Source: Dendrolimus kikuchii
Lineage: Eukaryota > Arthropoda > Insecta > Lepidoptera > Lasiocampidae
Length of the DNA stretch: 64,000 bases
Direction of reading: 5' to 3'
Assembly (NCBI GenBank): GCA_019925095.2
Contig: CM034392.1
Span: 17,092,387 to 17,156,386, forward strand
The notes under the pieces were generated by a model, which searched no databases, was not told where the DNA came from, and saw nothing but the letters and a program-made list of their open reading frames with translations. Within the stretch, counting starts at the first letter, position 1. The number at the start of each line of letters is the position of its first letter. The position numbers and the translations under genes are program-made. This document shows positions 12,290 through 21,544 of this stretch, one piece after another.

Positions 12290-13592
12290 AACACACACAA
12301 CTTTTATAGCGCAGCGTATTCGGAACTCTTAATTTGACACAATTTATTAAGGATCTTATTCTAAAATAATACTTATGTGCAAATACAAACAGATATTTAA
12401 AATGATAATTAATTTAATTGATAATATTTTCTTATTTAAATATAGCTTTGCATAGTTTGTGTATCCAGGCCAGTGTCAAGTGTTTATAAAAACTCAAGAT
12501 AATAGGCATCAAATCAATGCCCATGTGACAAATTAAATTTTCCCGTTTAACTTTATAAGTATCGGTTTGTGCATAAGCAATGTTTTAGAATAAACTCTTT
12601 GTGAAAGTAGTCTTTCTAGATTTAAAATCGTAGATACTTTAACATATTTACTTCACTCTATATTAAAATTTAGTCTAATATTGATTGTACCGAGTCGCGT
12701 CACTATTTGTTTTTTAAATAAATGTCTCAACTTTTATAATCATTGTGATACATTCATTGTTTGTTAGATGTATAACCGAATATCTGTATAGTCTAATATT
12801 ATTTTTTTGAACATTCCTTTTACATTCTCTTGAATGTACCTATGTAAATGTGTCTTTATTTGTCGAGATTAAATTTGTATCAATAAACAATTTTTGTTTT
12901 GTGATGTATTATGGATTAATTTAATATTAATCTAACGAGAACGGTAGGTAATTTTATTAATTAAATGGACATAATGTATTCATTTAATTAAGCTTATGAA
13001 CAATAATGGCATATAATTGTAATGAAGTGACCATATCATTTGTACATATTGTTACATGTTTAGGTTATATTATTTTGTATAAAATATTTCCCAATAAATA
13101 CAATGCGAAAGTTGGCCATCTTTACCTAAAAATAAATACAACTATTGTCCTAATTTTGTTTTTTATTTTTCGCAAGTTCAATGAATTTAGGTTATTTCAT
13201 CCAAACAACTTCATTTGTATACATCAAAAAGCTGCAATGATCTTGATCTATTTCGAAATTAGATATTTATCTTTATGACGTATGTAAACTGGAATATTTT
13301 TCCTATTATCTGAATCCAAATTTTAAATCAATAATATCTCCACTGTACTTTATTATATGATAGATTTAAAAGGCAAATACAGCCAGCGTCAGAATTTTTG
13401 CGTGTTATGCTGTGTAATATCTGAGTTTTTATGAAAAGCGGCGCAAAAAAGGGGTGCTAACTAAGAATGGCCGTAGCTTAGATCATATAAACGTCTATAT
13501 ATCAATGGGCCGTAGTTTGGCAACGGTTATAATTTTATTATAAGTTGGCAGAGCTTTAATGTACCTATTAGTTAAATCATCTTTAAAGCATT
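12290..13592. other. AT-rich interval, no gene seen
   Basis: I see no exon, conserved frame or named repeat in this interval. It contains a candidate distal polyadenylation signal at 12882-12887. An open frame from 13006 to 13278 is rich in Ile, Phe, Tyr and Asn, as expected by chance in AT-rich DNA. Confidence 0.4.
12882..12887 (+). promoter_or_regulatory. Candidate distal polyadenylation signal AATAAA
   Basis: The hexamer is followed directly by a T/GT-rich stretch (TTTTTGTTTTGTGATGT) that resembles a cleavage-stimulating region. It could end a long 3' UTR of the gene stopping at 8602, which would then contain the foldback, the Helitron and a MITE. It could equally be chance. Confidence 0.25.
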
Positions 13593-14445
13593 ACATACAT
13601 ACATACATACATAACTTCACGCCAGTTCCCTTGCGGGGTAGGCACGGGCAACAGAGCGCCATTTAGGCTTATTTTTACACACCTCACTTGCTTCTTTGAC
13701 ATTCATAACTCTTGTCATGCGCGCTCGTCTGTTCTTAAGGCTCCTGACATCACCTTCTGCTAGTACACGATCAATTTGATCATGGAAGGTGTGTCGTGGC
13801 CTTCCACGACTTCTGCATCCATCCACTTTTGCATTGTATATTTGTTTAGTCATTCTTTCATCATGCATTCTTTCTACATGCCCGAACCACCGGAGCATTC
13901 CTTTCCTTACCTTCACCCCGACACTCTTTCAGACCAACTCTCTTTCTTACTTCGGTATTACGAACGCGGTCCGCGAGCGTCACTCCGCAGATTTTGCGCA
14001 GTGCTCGTATCTCGACCGCGTTTACTCTACTTTCATGCTCTCTCTTCCATACCCAATTCCATACACCGCGCTGTGTATGGCAAGCTGGGCCTTCTGGCTG
14101 AGGTTCTTAGCGCCTAGAAGTTAACCTAACGCTCCATTCACACTATTCCCCAAATTCACTCTTCTTTCTATATCAGCGGTGTACCTTCCATCCCTGCTAA
14201 AAGCACATCCAAGATATACAAACTCACTCACTTGTTCCAGCATGACATCATCGACCATCATCCTTGCATTCGTTCTGGTTTCTTCTCTTTCAAACACCAT
14301 AACCTTTGTTTTCTTCGCATTCAAATGTAAGCCTCTCGCCTGACAGTCATCTTTCATCATTGTGACTAGTGTTTGCAGTTCTGATGGCGATTCGACTAAA
14401 AGCACGGCATCACCCGCATAAAGCATTACAAATTTGTCTAATGTA
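13593..14445 (-). mobile_element. LINE 3' end with RT catalytic remnant and microsatellite tail
   Basis: On the minus strand the sequence enters within the reverse-transcriptase palm at FVMLYAGDAVLLVESPSELQ. The expected catalytic YADD reads YAGD, so a key aspartate is lost. It continues with HLNAKKTKVMVFERE and FVYLGCAFSRDGRY, is interrupted by a frameshift, then resumes as RKGMLRWFGHVERM, SRGRPRHTF and MNVKEASEVCKNKPKWRS before a stop. The 3' end is a (TATG)n tail (ACAT repeats on the plus strand, 13593-13613). A second, shorter copy of exactly this 3' end lies at 46993-47104. It is 5'-truncated and inactive. The clade is probably RTE-like or a close relative; I am not sure. Confidence 0.85.
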
Positions 14446-14740
14446 TTTTGACTGATTAAAGTGGTGCAGGAATACCTATATATCTGATACAATATATATC
14501 TTACAACAAGGCTATAATTATTTATAATAATTCGTTACTATTGTAAGAAATAATATGTATATACTTTATATCTAATTAAAAACATAAGTACATATTACAT
14601 TTAATACAATAGAAAAATATAATTAAATACTAAAACTAAACTACAGTATGAAAAATAAACCTAAAATTAAAAACTAGAACTAAATAAAAAAGGAGGGCAT
14701 AATCCATAATATAAATAAACCTAGCTTAAAAAAAAAACCT

Positions 14741-15482
14741 GTATCAAGGCCCGTCCAGCCCTACCAGACCACTGTCGCTGGGCATTGTACCTAGAAGGCT
14801 GGCAGCATTGCCTCGCTGGATACAGTGGCTAATCCTTTGAGCGAGGTAAGCTCCAGCCTTCCGGTCTCTTGTTGTATCGACCAGACGTTTTTTTAATATT
14901 TTTAAATAATTTGCGGGCACTTGGCCCCCATGGGCCCAAAGTCTCCACCCCAAACGGCTCAAATATATAACCTGTTCCAAGGTTTGCATATTTTAGCTGT
15001 TTGAGATTTTCGGCAGAAGTGGCAGTGCGACCAGCCCCAACTTTGGACTCCTGGAGATGAGAAGGCGCCAGTGTGTCGACACAGGTAACGTCCCACACAA
15101 GCGGCCTTTCCAAGGTCCAGGGAATTAAAGTCATACCGTCGGGTCTCTTGCCATCGTCGCGGACCAGGCCGTTCGGTTCGAGAACGGCTGGCACGTCGGC
15201 GCTGACAAGAGCCCGACGTATTATATCGTTGAGGATGTCGCGGAATTCTGCCTGCGCTTCTGCCACACGATAGGCCATGGTGGCCAAGCCGGTCGACGGC
15301 CCGGCCGCAGCGACAGTTGTGTGGCTCGCAGCAATTTGCCCCAAGACTAAGGCAGATTGCTGACCTGAATGTGGCTGCATCCATTAACGTCCCTATAGAT
15401 GGTGACGGTAGGGCCTGCAACCAAAGCCCTGATTCCCATACAGAGGTAGCTAAAAGACGGGCTCGATCTGCACAACGTTCCA
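14741..15482 (-). mobile_element. LINE C-terminal fragment (second family), frameshifted
   Basis: Three minus-strand frames must be joined: an upstream piece with [20 protein letters not shown] and a Cys/His cluster ([20 protein letters not shown]), a middle piece with [31 protein letters not shown] and [18 protein letters not shown], and an end piece with [20 protein letters not shown] and GTMPSDSGL. This is the C-terminal zinc-cluster region found at the end of reverse transcriptases of one widespread arthropod LINE group. GC content is well above the flanks. The RT core is absent, and at least two frameshifts show decay. Confidence 0.8.
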
Positions 15483-15489
15483 AACAGTA

Positions 15490-16276
15490 ACTTGAAAATT
15501 TAAATATATATATCTTGGACAGAAAATCCAGGTAGGTAGGCACAGTTTTCAAGAAGACGACAACTAGTATATTCAGTGTTTTTAACAATAATACTGCCGA
15601 TAGTTTTTAAACTACCATAGCATGTCGGTGCTTTAGCACATCTCCACACTATGGATCCGTTCTTATTAACTCTTCTCTTATAAAATTCTCTTCCACCATA
15701 CACTAAAACTTGGTTGTTTTTTTTTCGACACGGTTAAATAATAATCGGTTTCAACGTTACCAGTAATACTTGAACTTTGCATTTTGACTGCACTGATAAC
15801 TATAATTTAAGAAGCATGTATTTTTGACTTGTGTTACGTAATAACTAACATAAAATAAACAAAAGGCATGCCAGATTAGCCGAATTTTTGACAAACATAG
15901 CTAGCTATCCTTTTTACTTTATCCTTGACCCTATGAAAGGGACAGAGATAGCGACATCTTTTGAAACCTTGTATTGAGGTGCGAAGGTTGAACTTTGTTT
16001 GCAAGGAATTTTGAGAAATTAAAATGCGTGTGATTTGCCTAATGGTTTCTTTGCAACTGTCAATAAATAGACCAAACAACTTGTTTTTTCATTTGTGTGT
16101 GTAGGTTATTATTATCCAGTGACGTCACACACACTTGCAGCTAAGAAGTCATTCGTGAACTAATATAGAGTAAACTTTAACATTTTAATATTGTGAGCTG
16201 TTTATCTTGCAATGAATAAATATTTAAAAGCAAATAATGTTTATGACCGTACTTCAAAACTATAAAAATTAGTAAT
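15490..16276. other. Unassigned interval with possible repeat at 15880-16080
   Basis: No exon is convincing here. The stretch 15880-16080 has more balanced composition than its flanks and may be an old dispersed repeat, but I cannot name it. The rest is AT-rich. Confidence 0.3.
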
Positions 16277-16416
16277 GGGTTGAAAACGGAAAGCTTTTTG
16301 GGTAGAAGACGGAAAAAAATATTATGTTTATTTTTGTAGGTTCAAAACGTAATAGATTTTGGGTTGAAAGCGGAAAAAATATTTTTGGGTAATTAAAGTG
16401 GGTAGAAAACGGAAAC
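16277..16416 (+). repeat. Four dispersed copies of a GGGTTGAAAACGGAAA-like motif
   Basis: Near-identical words occur at about 16277 (GGGTTGAAAACGGAAA), 16300 (GGGTAGAAGACGGAAA), 16361 (GGGTTGAAAGCGGAAA) and 16400 (GGGTAGAAAACGGAAA), separated by short AT-rich spacers. A degraded fifth (GGTTCAAAACG) sits near 16339. This is a degenerate local repeat of unknown role. Confidence 0.75.
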
Positions 16417-16429
16417 ACCCCGAGAATCT

Positions 16430-17150
16430 CAACGGTTGATAGTGTATAAAACGTACGTACCTCAACAATAACTACATGTTACAAAAATAATTTATTCATT
16501 CCAAGGTCTGAAGTGACTCAGATATATTCTCTGAACATGTATCTATCTATTTTATATTATTTTATTTGAGTGCTGGCAGTACTGTTGCTAATAATGATTA
16601 TTACTAGAATTATAGTAACTGGCAACCACCTTGTTAGACTTTTAAATGACATCTTGGAAATAATACGTGCAGATATTTATCTATTTCCGCAATGTTTCTA
16701 ACTATTTATCTTGATAATCATTACTCAGGCATGACTTCTCACGTATAACTCAACGTCATTACGCGGGTTCCGTCATGCAGCATTTATCTTCAATGTGGTC
16801 GTTAGGAAGGGCAAGGCCGGAGCTCGCGTGCCCGCTTCTTTATAGACAACAGTGTCTGCCCTTTAGCATGACCTTCTTACCAGTACTACCCCAAGCCTCA
16901 AACGCGAAGCAAGAAAATATGCTAATATTTATTGACTTAAGCGTTGATATCATCTTTCTACACTCAGGCAATAAACTAACTCTTATATGAAAAAGTATGT
17001 TTTAGTTTTATGAAAAATCGGATTATGCAGATATAAAGAAAGTCCTAAGTTTTATGTCATGTAACTACGGAACCCTAAAAAGGATTTAATCGAGTATACA
17101 CCACATATGTATTTACATCAAGAATATATGTGGGACACTCAAAAAGTTTA
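16430..17150. other. AT-rich interval, no gene recognised
   Basis: I see no conserved coding segment. The stretch 16775-16915 is somewhat GC-richer and contains a short frame without recognisable content. The words TACGGAACCCTAAAAAGG near 17067 are typical of scattered TE remnants. Confidence 0.3.
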
Positions 17151-17807
17151 CCGAAAAAAAATGTTCTATCGGTAAATATTTTTTTATTAAATCTTTTCAA
17201 AGTATTCTCCTTTAAGGTTTTATGCGTCTGAACCAGTTTTCGAAACACTTCTTCCAGTCTGCCGCAGACACCTCGTTTACAGCCTGCTCGAACGCTGACA
17301 GCGTATCTCCCAGCGACGAAAATTCTATCCCATTGAGCTGATTTTTTATTTTCGCGAATAAAAAGAAGTCACACGGTGCTAGGTCAGGGCTGTAAGGAGG
17401 GTGACCCAGGAGTTTGACCGGCGTGCTTACCAGGTTCCTCGTTTTGAACGCGGTATGGGCGGGCGCGTTGTCGTGGTAGAGCAGTACCCCGCGGAACCCT
17501 GTGTTTGGTCGTTTGGTGCTCACAACAGAGAAAACTTCTGCCAAGGATTTGGTAGTATACCATTCGGCGTTGCTGCTTCTTTAGTTCCGTAAAGGAATTG
17601 ACACCAAGTGGCCAGTTAAATTGAAAAAACTCGCAATCAAAATCTTTCCCCCGCTACTAGATCGCTTTACTTTGGTTGGTTGATTCGTTTTGAAACACCC
17701 AAACCATCGACTGATTCGTTTCTGGATCGTATTGATAAATCCAGGACTCATCACCTGCAATGATGTCGTAAACACGCCGAGACGGATCTGCTTCTAAGCA
17801 TCGATAA

Positions 17808-18397
17808 CAGCCAGTCCACACGGCGCGTTGCGTCGACGCAACGCAAATATTTTGACGCATAGCCGGCCACATAGGCGCTGCGTCGCCACAGCGTTATTAC
17901 GACGCAGTAATAACGTTCCGACGTCGCAGCGGCGACGCACAGTTGCGGCGAGCATTTTATAAAAACATCGCATCAGTCTATAGAAAGCATGGATCGGAAA
18001 AGACGTCTGGCATTGCTCCTATTATTACGTCACTGCCGAAATCGAGGCAAAATCACAAGACGGTATTGGATCTGTCCCTTAATTTCATTAAGAAATAGTG
18101 ATAGACAGTTTTTAGTGTATCCTCCCTATCCACGCACAAGTAACTGAGCGCTGCCGTTCCGTCGTCACAATGTGTACACCCCCGCCCGCTTCGTCTCGGG
18201 GGCTGCAGTTCCGTCGTTTGTGCGTTGCGTAGATGCAGCGCACCGTGTATACACTATGATTCGTCGTCAGCCATTTGCAGTCCACTGCTGGACGTAGGCC
18301 TCCCCACCAATACACTATGATTATCAGTATGTAAAACGACTCAGCGGCAGCGCTGCGTCGACGTATCGGAGACGCAACGCGCCGTGTGGACTGGCTC
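17808..18397 (+). mobile_element. PIF/Harbinger element inserted in mariner, mostly deleted
   Basis: The 590-bp element is bounded by inverted repeats beginning AGCCAGTCCACACGGCGCG (left, 17809) and reading the same from the right end. Directly outside lie TAA (17805-17807) and TAA (18398-18400), the 3-bp TWA duplication typical of PIF/Harbinger. Near 17990 a plus-strand frame starts MDRKRRLALLLLLRHCR and continues RRYWICPLISLRNSDRQF, which resembles the N-terminus of Harbinger transposases (a basic Leu/Arg stretch, then YWVHP). The rest of the transposase is missing. GCGTTGCGTCGACGCAACGC inside the left end is a perfect 20-bp palindrome. A 48-bp LINE fragment is inserted at 18262-18309. Confidence 0.9.
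18262..18309 (-). mobile_element. 48-bp RTE-like LINE end with 13-bp target duplication
   Basis: The stretch matches the extreme 3' end of the LINE family at 7461-7875 (CAGTCCACTGCTGGACGTAG, GCCTCCCCA). It is flanked by the identical 13-bp words ATACACTATGATT at 18249-18261 and 18310-18322. The exact direct repeat shows this is a genuine, extremely 5'-truncated insertion and not a remnant of a longer copy. Confidence 0.9.
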
Positions 18398-19124
18398 TAA
18401 GGTTATGCGGCGCCCAGAGTGAAACTATCCTCCTCACGCGAAGATGCACGTGTAGAATCTCGTGAAGGCTTTTCGATCCAATTTGCAGTACGTGCTAAAT
18501 CTCTTGATACGTAACTCGCCTATTGTCTTGGAGTAAACTTTTTACTTCCGTAATAGCGGTCAAAGAGCGACCACTTCTTTCTTCATCCCCCAAAGATAGT
18601 CGAGCACGCTTGAATTCATTGTACCAACGATACACGGTTACCTTAGAAGGGCCCTCATCCACGAATGCCATTTGAAGTGATTCGTACTATTCGTTCGGTT
18701 TCAGGCGACACATTAAATCGTAAAAAATTATAGCGTGAAAATGTTCCCGGTGCAGATCCATTTTTATTTTTCAATGAAACACGATAAATTAAATTAGCTC
18801 ACAAACAATCTGGAGGGAAATTTTGTAATCGGACCCTACCTATTTTTAGATATAAATAATCATATTTTCAAAATAGATTATAATTGGCCAGTCTCTCATA
18901 CATAAAAACTTTCTTTTGCAATACTTTCTAAGTGGCCTTGTAGTAGCTTCCAGTGATGAGTTTTGTGTATGTACTTGCATCTGATATATTTTTTAAACCG
19001 TAATATATCCTTATTAATGCAGCTAGGCATTCCGCATTAGGCTTTATTTTCATCCCGGATAATGGGATAGATTTATGTAAAAGTTATCCCCGAAAATAGG
19101 ACAGGTTTGTTTTTTTTTGGGATT

Positions 19125-19296
19125 TGCCATTGTGGTCCTTTTTAGTCATTTTGACCATTTTGATTTTTTTGTGGTCATTTCGCCCGTTTTGGTTATTTTG
19201 GTAATTTCGACCATTTTAGTAATTTTGGTAATTTTGGCCATTTCGACCATTTCGGCCATTTCGATCATTTCGGCTATTTCAGTTTAGTCATTTTAT
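19125..19296 (+). repeat. Degenerate minisatellite, 9-bp unit CATTTCGRC
   Basis: From about 19238 to 19281 the 9-bp unit runs without break (CATTTCGAC, CATTTCGGC, CATTTCGAT, CATTTCGGC). Upstream to 19125 it is degenerate, with CATTTTGAC, CATTTTGAT, GTAATTTTG and similar variants. There is no coding role on either strand. The gradient from degenerate to regular suggests recent expansion at the right end. Confidence 0.85.
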
Positions 19297-19299
19297 AGT

Positions 19300-20098
19300 T
19301 TACAGATAGACGGTGGACAGATAAATAAAACTAGAACGGGTTTAAATAGAGGTGAAATGTATATGAGACCAACCATTTCATAAGTTTACATAGATATAAA
19401 AAAAATATCATCTATAAAAAATGCAATAGTAACTTGATCTGTCTGTCTGTTGAGTGTTTACGGAAAAACTACTAGTACTATTAGATCGGTTTTGCTGTAA
19501 TTTTGTACAATTATGTAGTTTTAATATCGACATGGGATAGTTTACTGGGAGATGGGATAGTTTGCGATATAAAATGAAGTTAATCTTCTGAGGGAAAATA
19601 GCACTAATATAAAAATTTAACACAATGTAACCTTTATTCTAGCCTGCTCTTTACACAAGAGGTACGCACTAGAGTTTGGTAAACTTTGGTACATGCATAA
19701 ATTTTAAAATTTAAATGAGCTCGAAAAAGAATGGAATTTTTTAAGTGCACATTTATTTTTGGCATTTTTAAAAATAATATTTAAATTTAGAAAGATATTA
19801 CAATACAATTAAGTGTAATTAGTGTTTAATAAGCCTACGTGATATATTTAATTGTCAGAGTGAAACCGGAAATTATGACTAAGATTTGGGTTCACATTTT
19901 TATCGTAATTACCGTATTTTAGAGTGTCTCAAAATATTATTACTGTTCTTTTACTGTTGCACTAATTATCTTATGGATACAGTTGTTCTTTTCTCTGTCT
20001 TATTTATTAATTTCTTTTTGGTTTAATTTTATTTAATACTATTGCAGTTGTGCTAGCGAAACTTCGTAGAGTTTAAATTGCAAGGTTGTTTGTTATGA
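19300..20098. other. AT-rich interval, nothing recognised
   Basis: I see no exon, conserved frame or named repeat between the minisatellite and the hAT element. The words GTCTGTCTGTTGAGTG near 19439 hint at an old Helitron-type remnant, but this is too weak to call. Confidence 0.3.
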
Positions 20099-20946
20099 CC
20101 GTAGATCAGGGATTCTCAATGTATTAACCCTCTGGCGTCGAAATCGAAAACGTATATTGGGCGTCGACGAGGTCTAAAAATGAACCCCTATTAATTAAAA
20201 GTCTCGGACTTTCAAGATACTGTATAAGTTGTGTACGGGTACAAATGTGTTTATTAAAAAAAATAATTACCTACTTAAGTATTTTTACGTCATTTGTATA
20301 AATAATTATTAATTACACTTCATTTTTACTGAATTGTATGTCTATTTATTTTGTTAAATTTTGATGAGAAAATGATGTCAAGTTTACTCACTTAACCAAC
20401 CGCAAAGTTTTTAATTTGGTAAGTATTTTATATTAATACTGTTACAACTTTGGACAAAATTCCACGAAGCACACCGGCCTGCCATAAAGTAGGGTTTTAT
20501 TACCCTCTGCATTTGGAGTTCTTTTGTGTTTAAAATTTGCAATTAGACAATAGCCTATTGTTATTGTACTTGTTTATGGCCGTCGAAGCTTGCCAGGTGT
20601 GCGGGATTAACTCGGCGAACGCGATCCTTTGTTCTATTATACAGTTTAGTATAAAACAATGCCCGAACGGAGGGGTGGAACAGTCAAGAGACGACTACGG
20701 TACGAGTAAGACGTGTATAGTACTTTCATTTAGCCATATAGTGACGGACTTTTCGTGTGTAAATAAATCGTGCAGTTTATACAGTGTGAACTGGTTGCAT
20801 CCAGTTTTATTTGTACCTGTTTTATACGTGTTTGTACAGTTCTAATAAACTCTATAGTAATTCCAACAGAATTTATTTTATTTCGAGTCCTGTAGCTCGT
20901 AACAATACGAAAAAACTAGAGATAAGATTTTAAATAATAAAACTAC

Positions 20947-21066
20947 GTTTTAACCGTTTTAAGCGCGGTAATTTTATTTGATTTCGGCCCGTGATCACTG
21001 AAAAGTGGCCGAAATGTCGGAAAAACCAAAATCAAATAAAATTACCGCGCTTAAAACCGTTAAAAC
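20947..21066. repeat. Long hairpin, 36-bp arms with one mismatch
   Basis: The arm 20947-20982 (starting GTTTTAACCGTTTTAAGCGC) is the reverse complement of 21031-21066 except at one position. The 48-bp spacer contains an inner partial stem (TTTCGGCC with GGCCGAAA). This is a common kind of dispersed lepidopteran palindrome. A transcript through it would form a stable stem-loop. Confidence 0.92.
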
Positions 21067-21151
21067 TTAGTTTTAATATGTATACAAGTCGCGAAAACTT
21101 AAGAAAATATTATAGGATTTTTATAGTAATTTGTCTATGGTTAGTTTTATC

Positions 21152-21470
21152 TGTGCAGGAACGGAGAAAGAATATAATTTCCTGCGGCCGGGCGGCCTGT
21201 CGTAAGAGGCGACTTAACAACCCACAGCCAGGTGGTAGGGCATTTGCCCGACTGGATGGCTACCACCCCTGGTCTAAAGTATGTCGCCATAACAACCTTG
21301 AGTTGTGTTCCGGCATTAGTGACCAGGTTCCAGTCTCCCTTAAGAGAGCAGCAGCGCATTTGTAGCAACTTTGGTGTTGCAAATGTCCATAGGCGATGGT
21401 AACCGCTTTCCATCAAGTGGGCCGTCTTGTCTGTCTGCTGATCTCCTGCAATAAAAAAAAAAAAAAAAAA
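21152..21470 (+). mobile_element. SINE-like retroposon, full copy with poly(A) tail
   Basis: The copy starts TGTGCAGGAACGGAGAAAG, runs through TTTCCTGCGGCCGGGCGGCC, CCACAGCCAGGTGGTAGGG, TGGCTACCACCCCTGGTC, GAGTTGTGTTCCGGCATTAG and GGCGATGGTAACCGCTTTCC, and ends in about 20 A residues. At least seven further copies or fragments occur in this window on both strands. It has no clear tRNA head, so it may be a SINE or the mobilised 3' tail of a LINE. Open frames across it are not genes. Confidence 0.85.
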
Positions 21471-21544
21471 TAGTTATTGTATCAGTTCATTTTGGAAAAG
21501 GAGCCTCGTGCCCAAAATAGTTTGGGAATCCCTGCCGTAGATGA

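Larger units (their letters stand above)
17212..18761 (-). pseudogene. Mariner (DD34D) transposase pseudogene, split by a Harbinger insertion
   Basis: The minus strand starts at an ATG at 18761 (MDLHREHFHAIIFYDLM) and runs through a premature TAG, then FVDEGPSKVTVYRWYNEFKR and LSLGDEERSGR, typical of the N-terminal helix-turn-helix of mariner. The frame is interrupted by the insertion 17808-18397. Beyond it come DIIAGDESWIYQYDPET (first catalytic Asp), NLTGHLVSIPLRN, LLYHDNAPAHTAF (second Asp), PPYSPDLAPCDFFLF (third Asp, DD34D spacing) and the C-terminal WKKCFENWFRRIKP before TAA. Removing the insertion restores mariner sequence across the junction. Several frameshifts remain, so it is long dead. 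The outer inverted repeats, somewhere near 17130 and 18840, are too decayed for me to place. Confidence 0.9.
20107..21534. mobile_element. Non-autonomous hAT element with 8-bp target duplication
   Basis: The 1428-bp unit begins CAGGGATTCTCAA and ends TTTGGGAATCCCTG, inverted repeats of the hAT type with one mismatch in the first 13 bases. It is flanked by the exact 8-bp duplication CCGTAGAT (20099-20106 and 21535-21542). I find no hAT transposase motif inside; the open frame 20537-20845 is not recognisable. The element carries a long hairpin (20947-21066) and a SINE-like insertion with a poly(A) tail (21152-21470). The perfect duplication argues for a moderately recent insertion. Confidence 0.92.

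Noticed and set aside
13776..14124. Two plus-strand frames of over 110 codons
   Set aside because: They are shadows of the minus-strand LINE reverse-transcriptase sequence.
17140..18860. Exact terminal inverted repeats for the mariner copy
   Set aside because: Candidate end sequences near 17130 and 18840 do not match well enough by eye to be reported.
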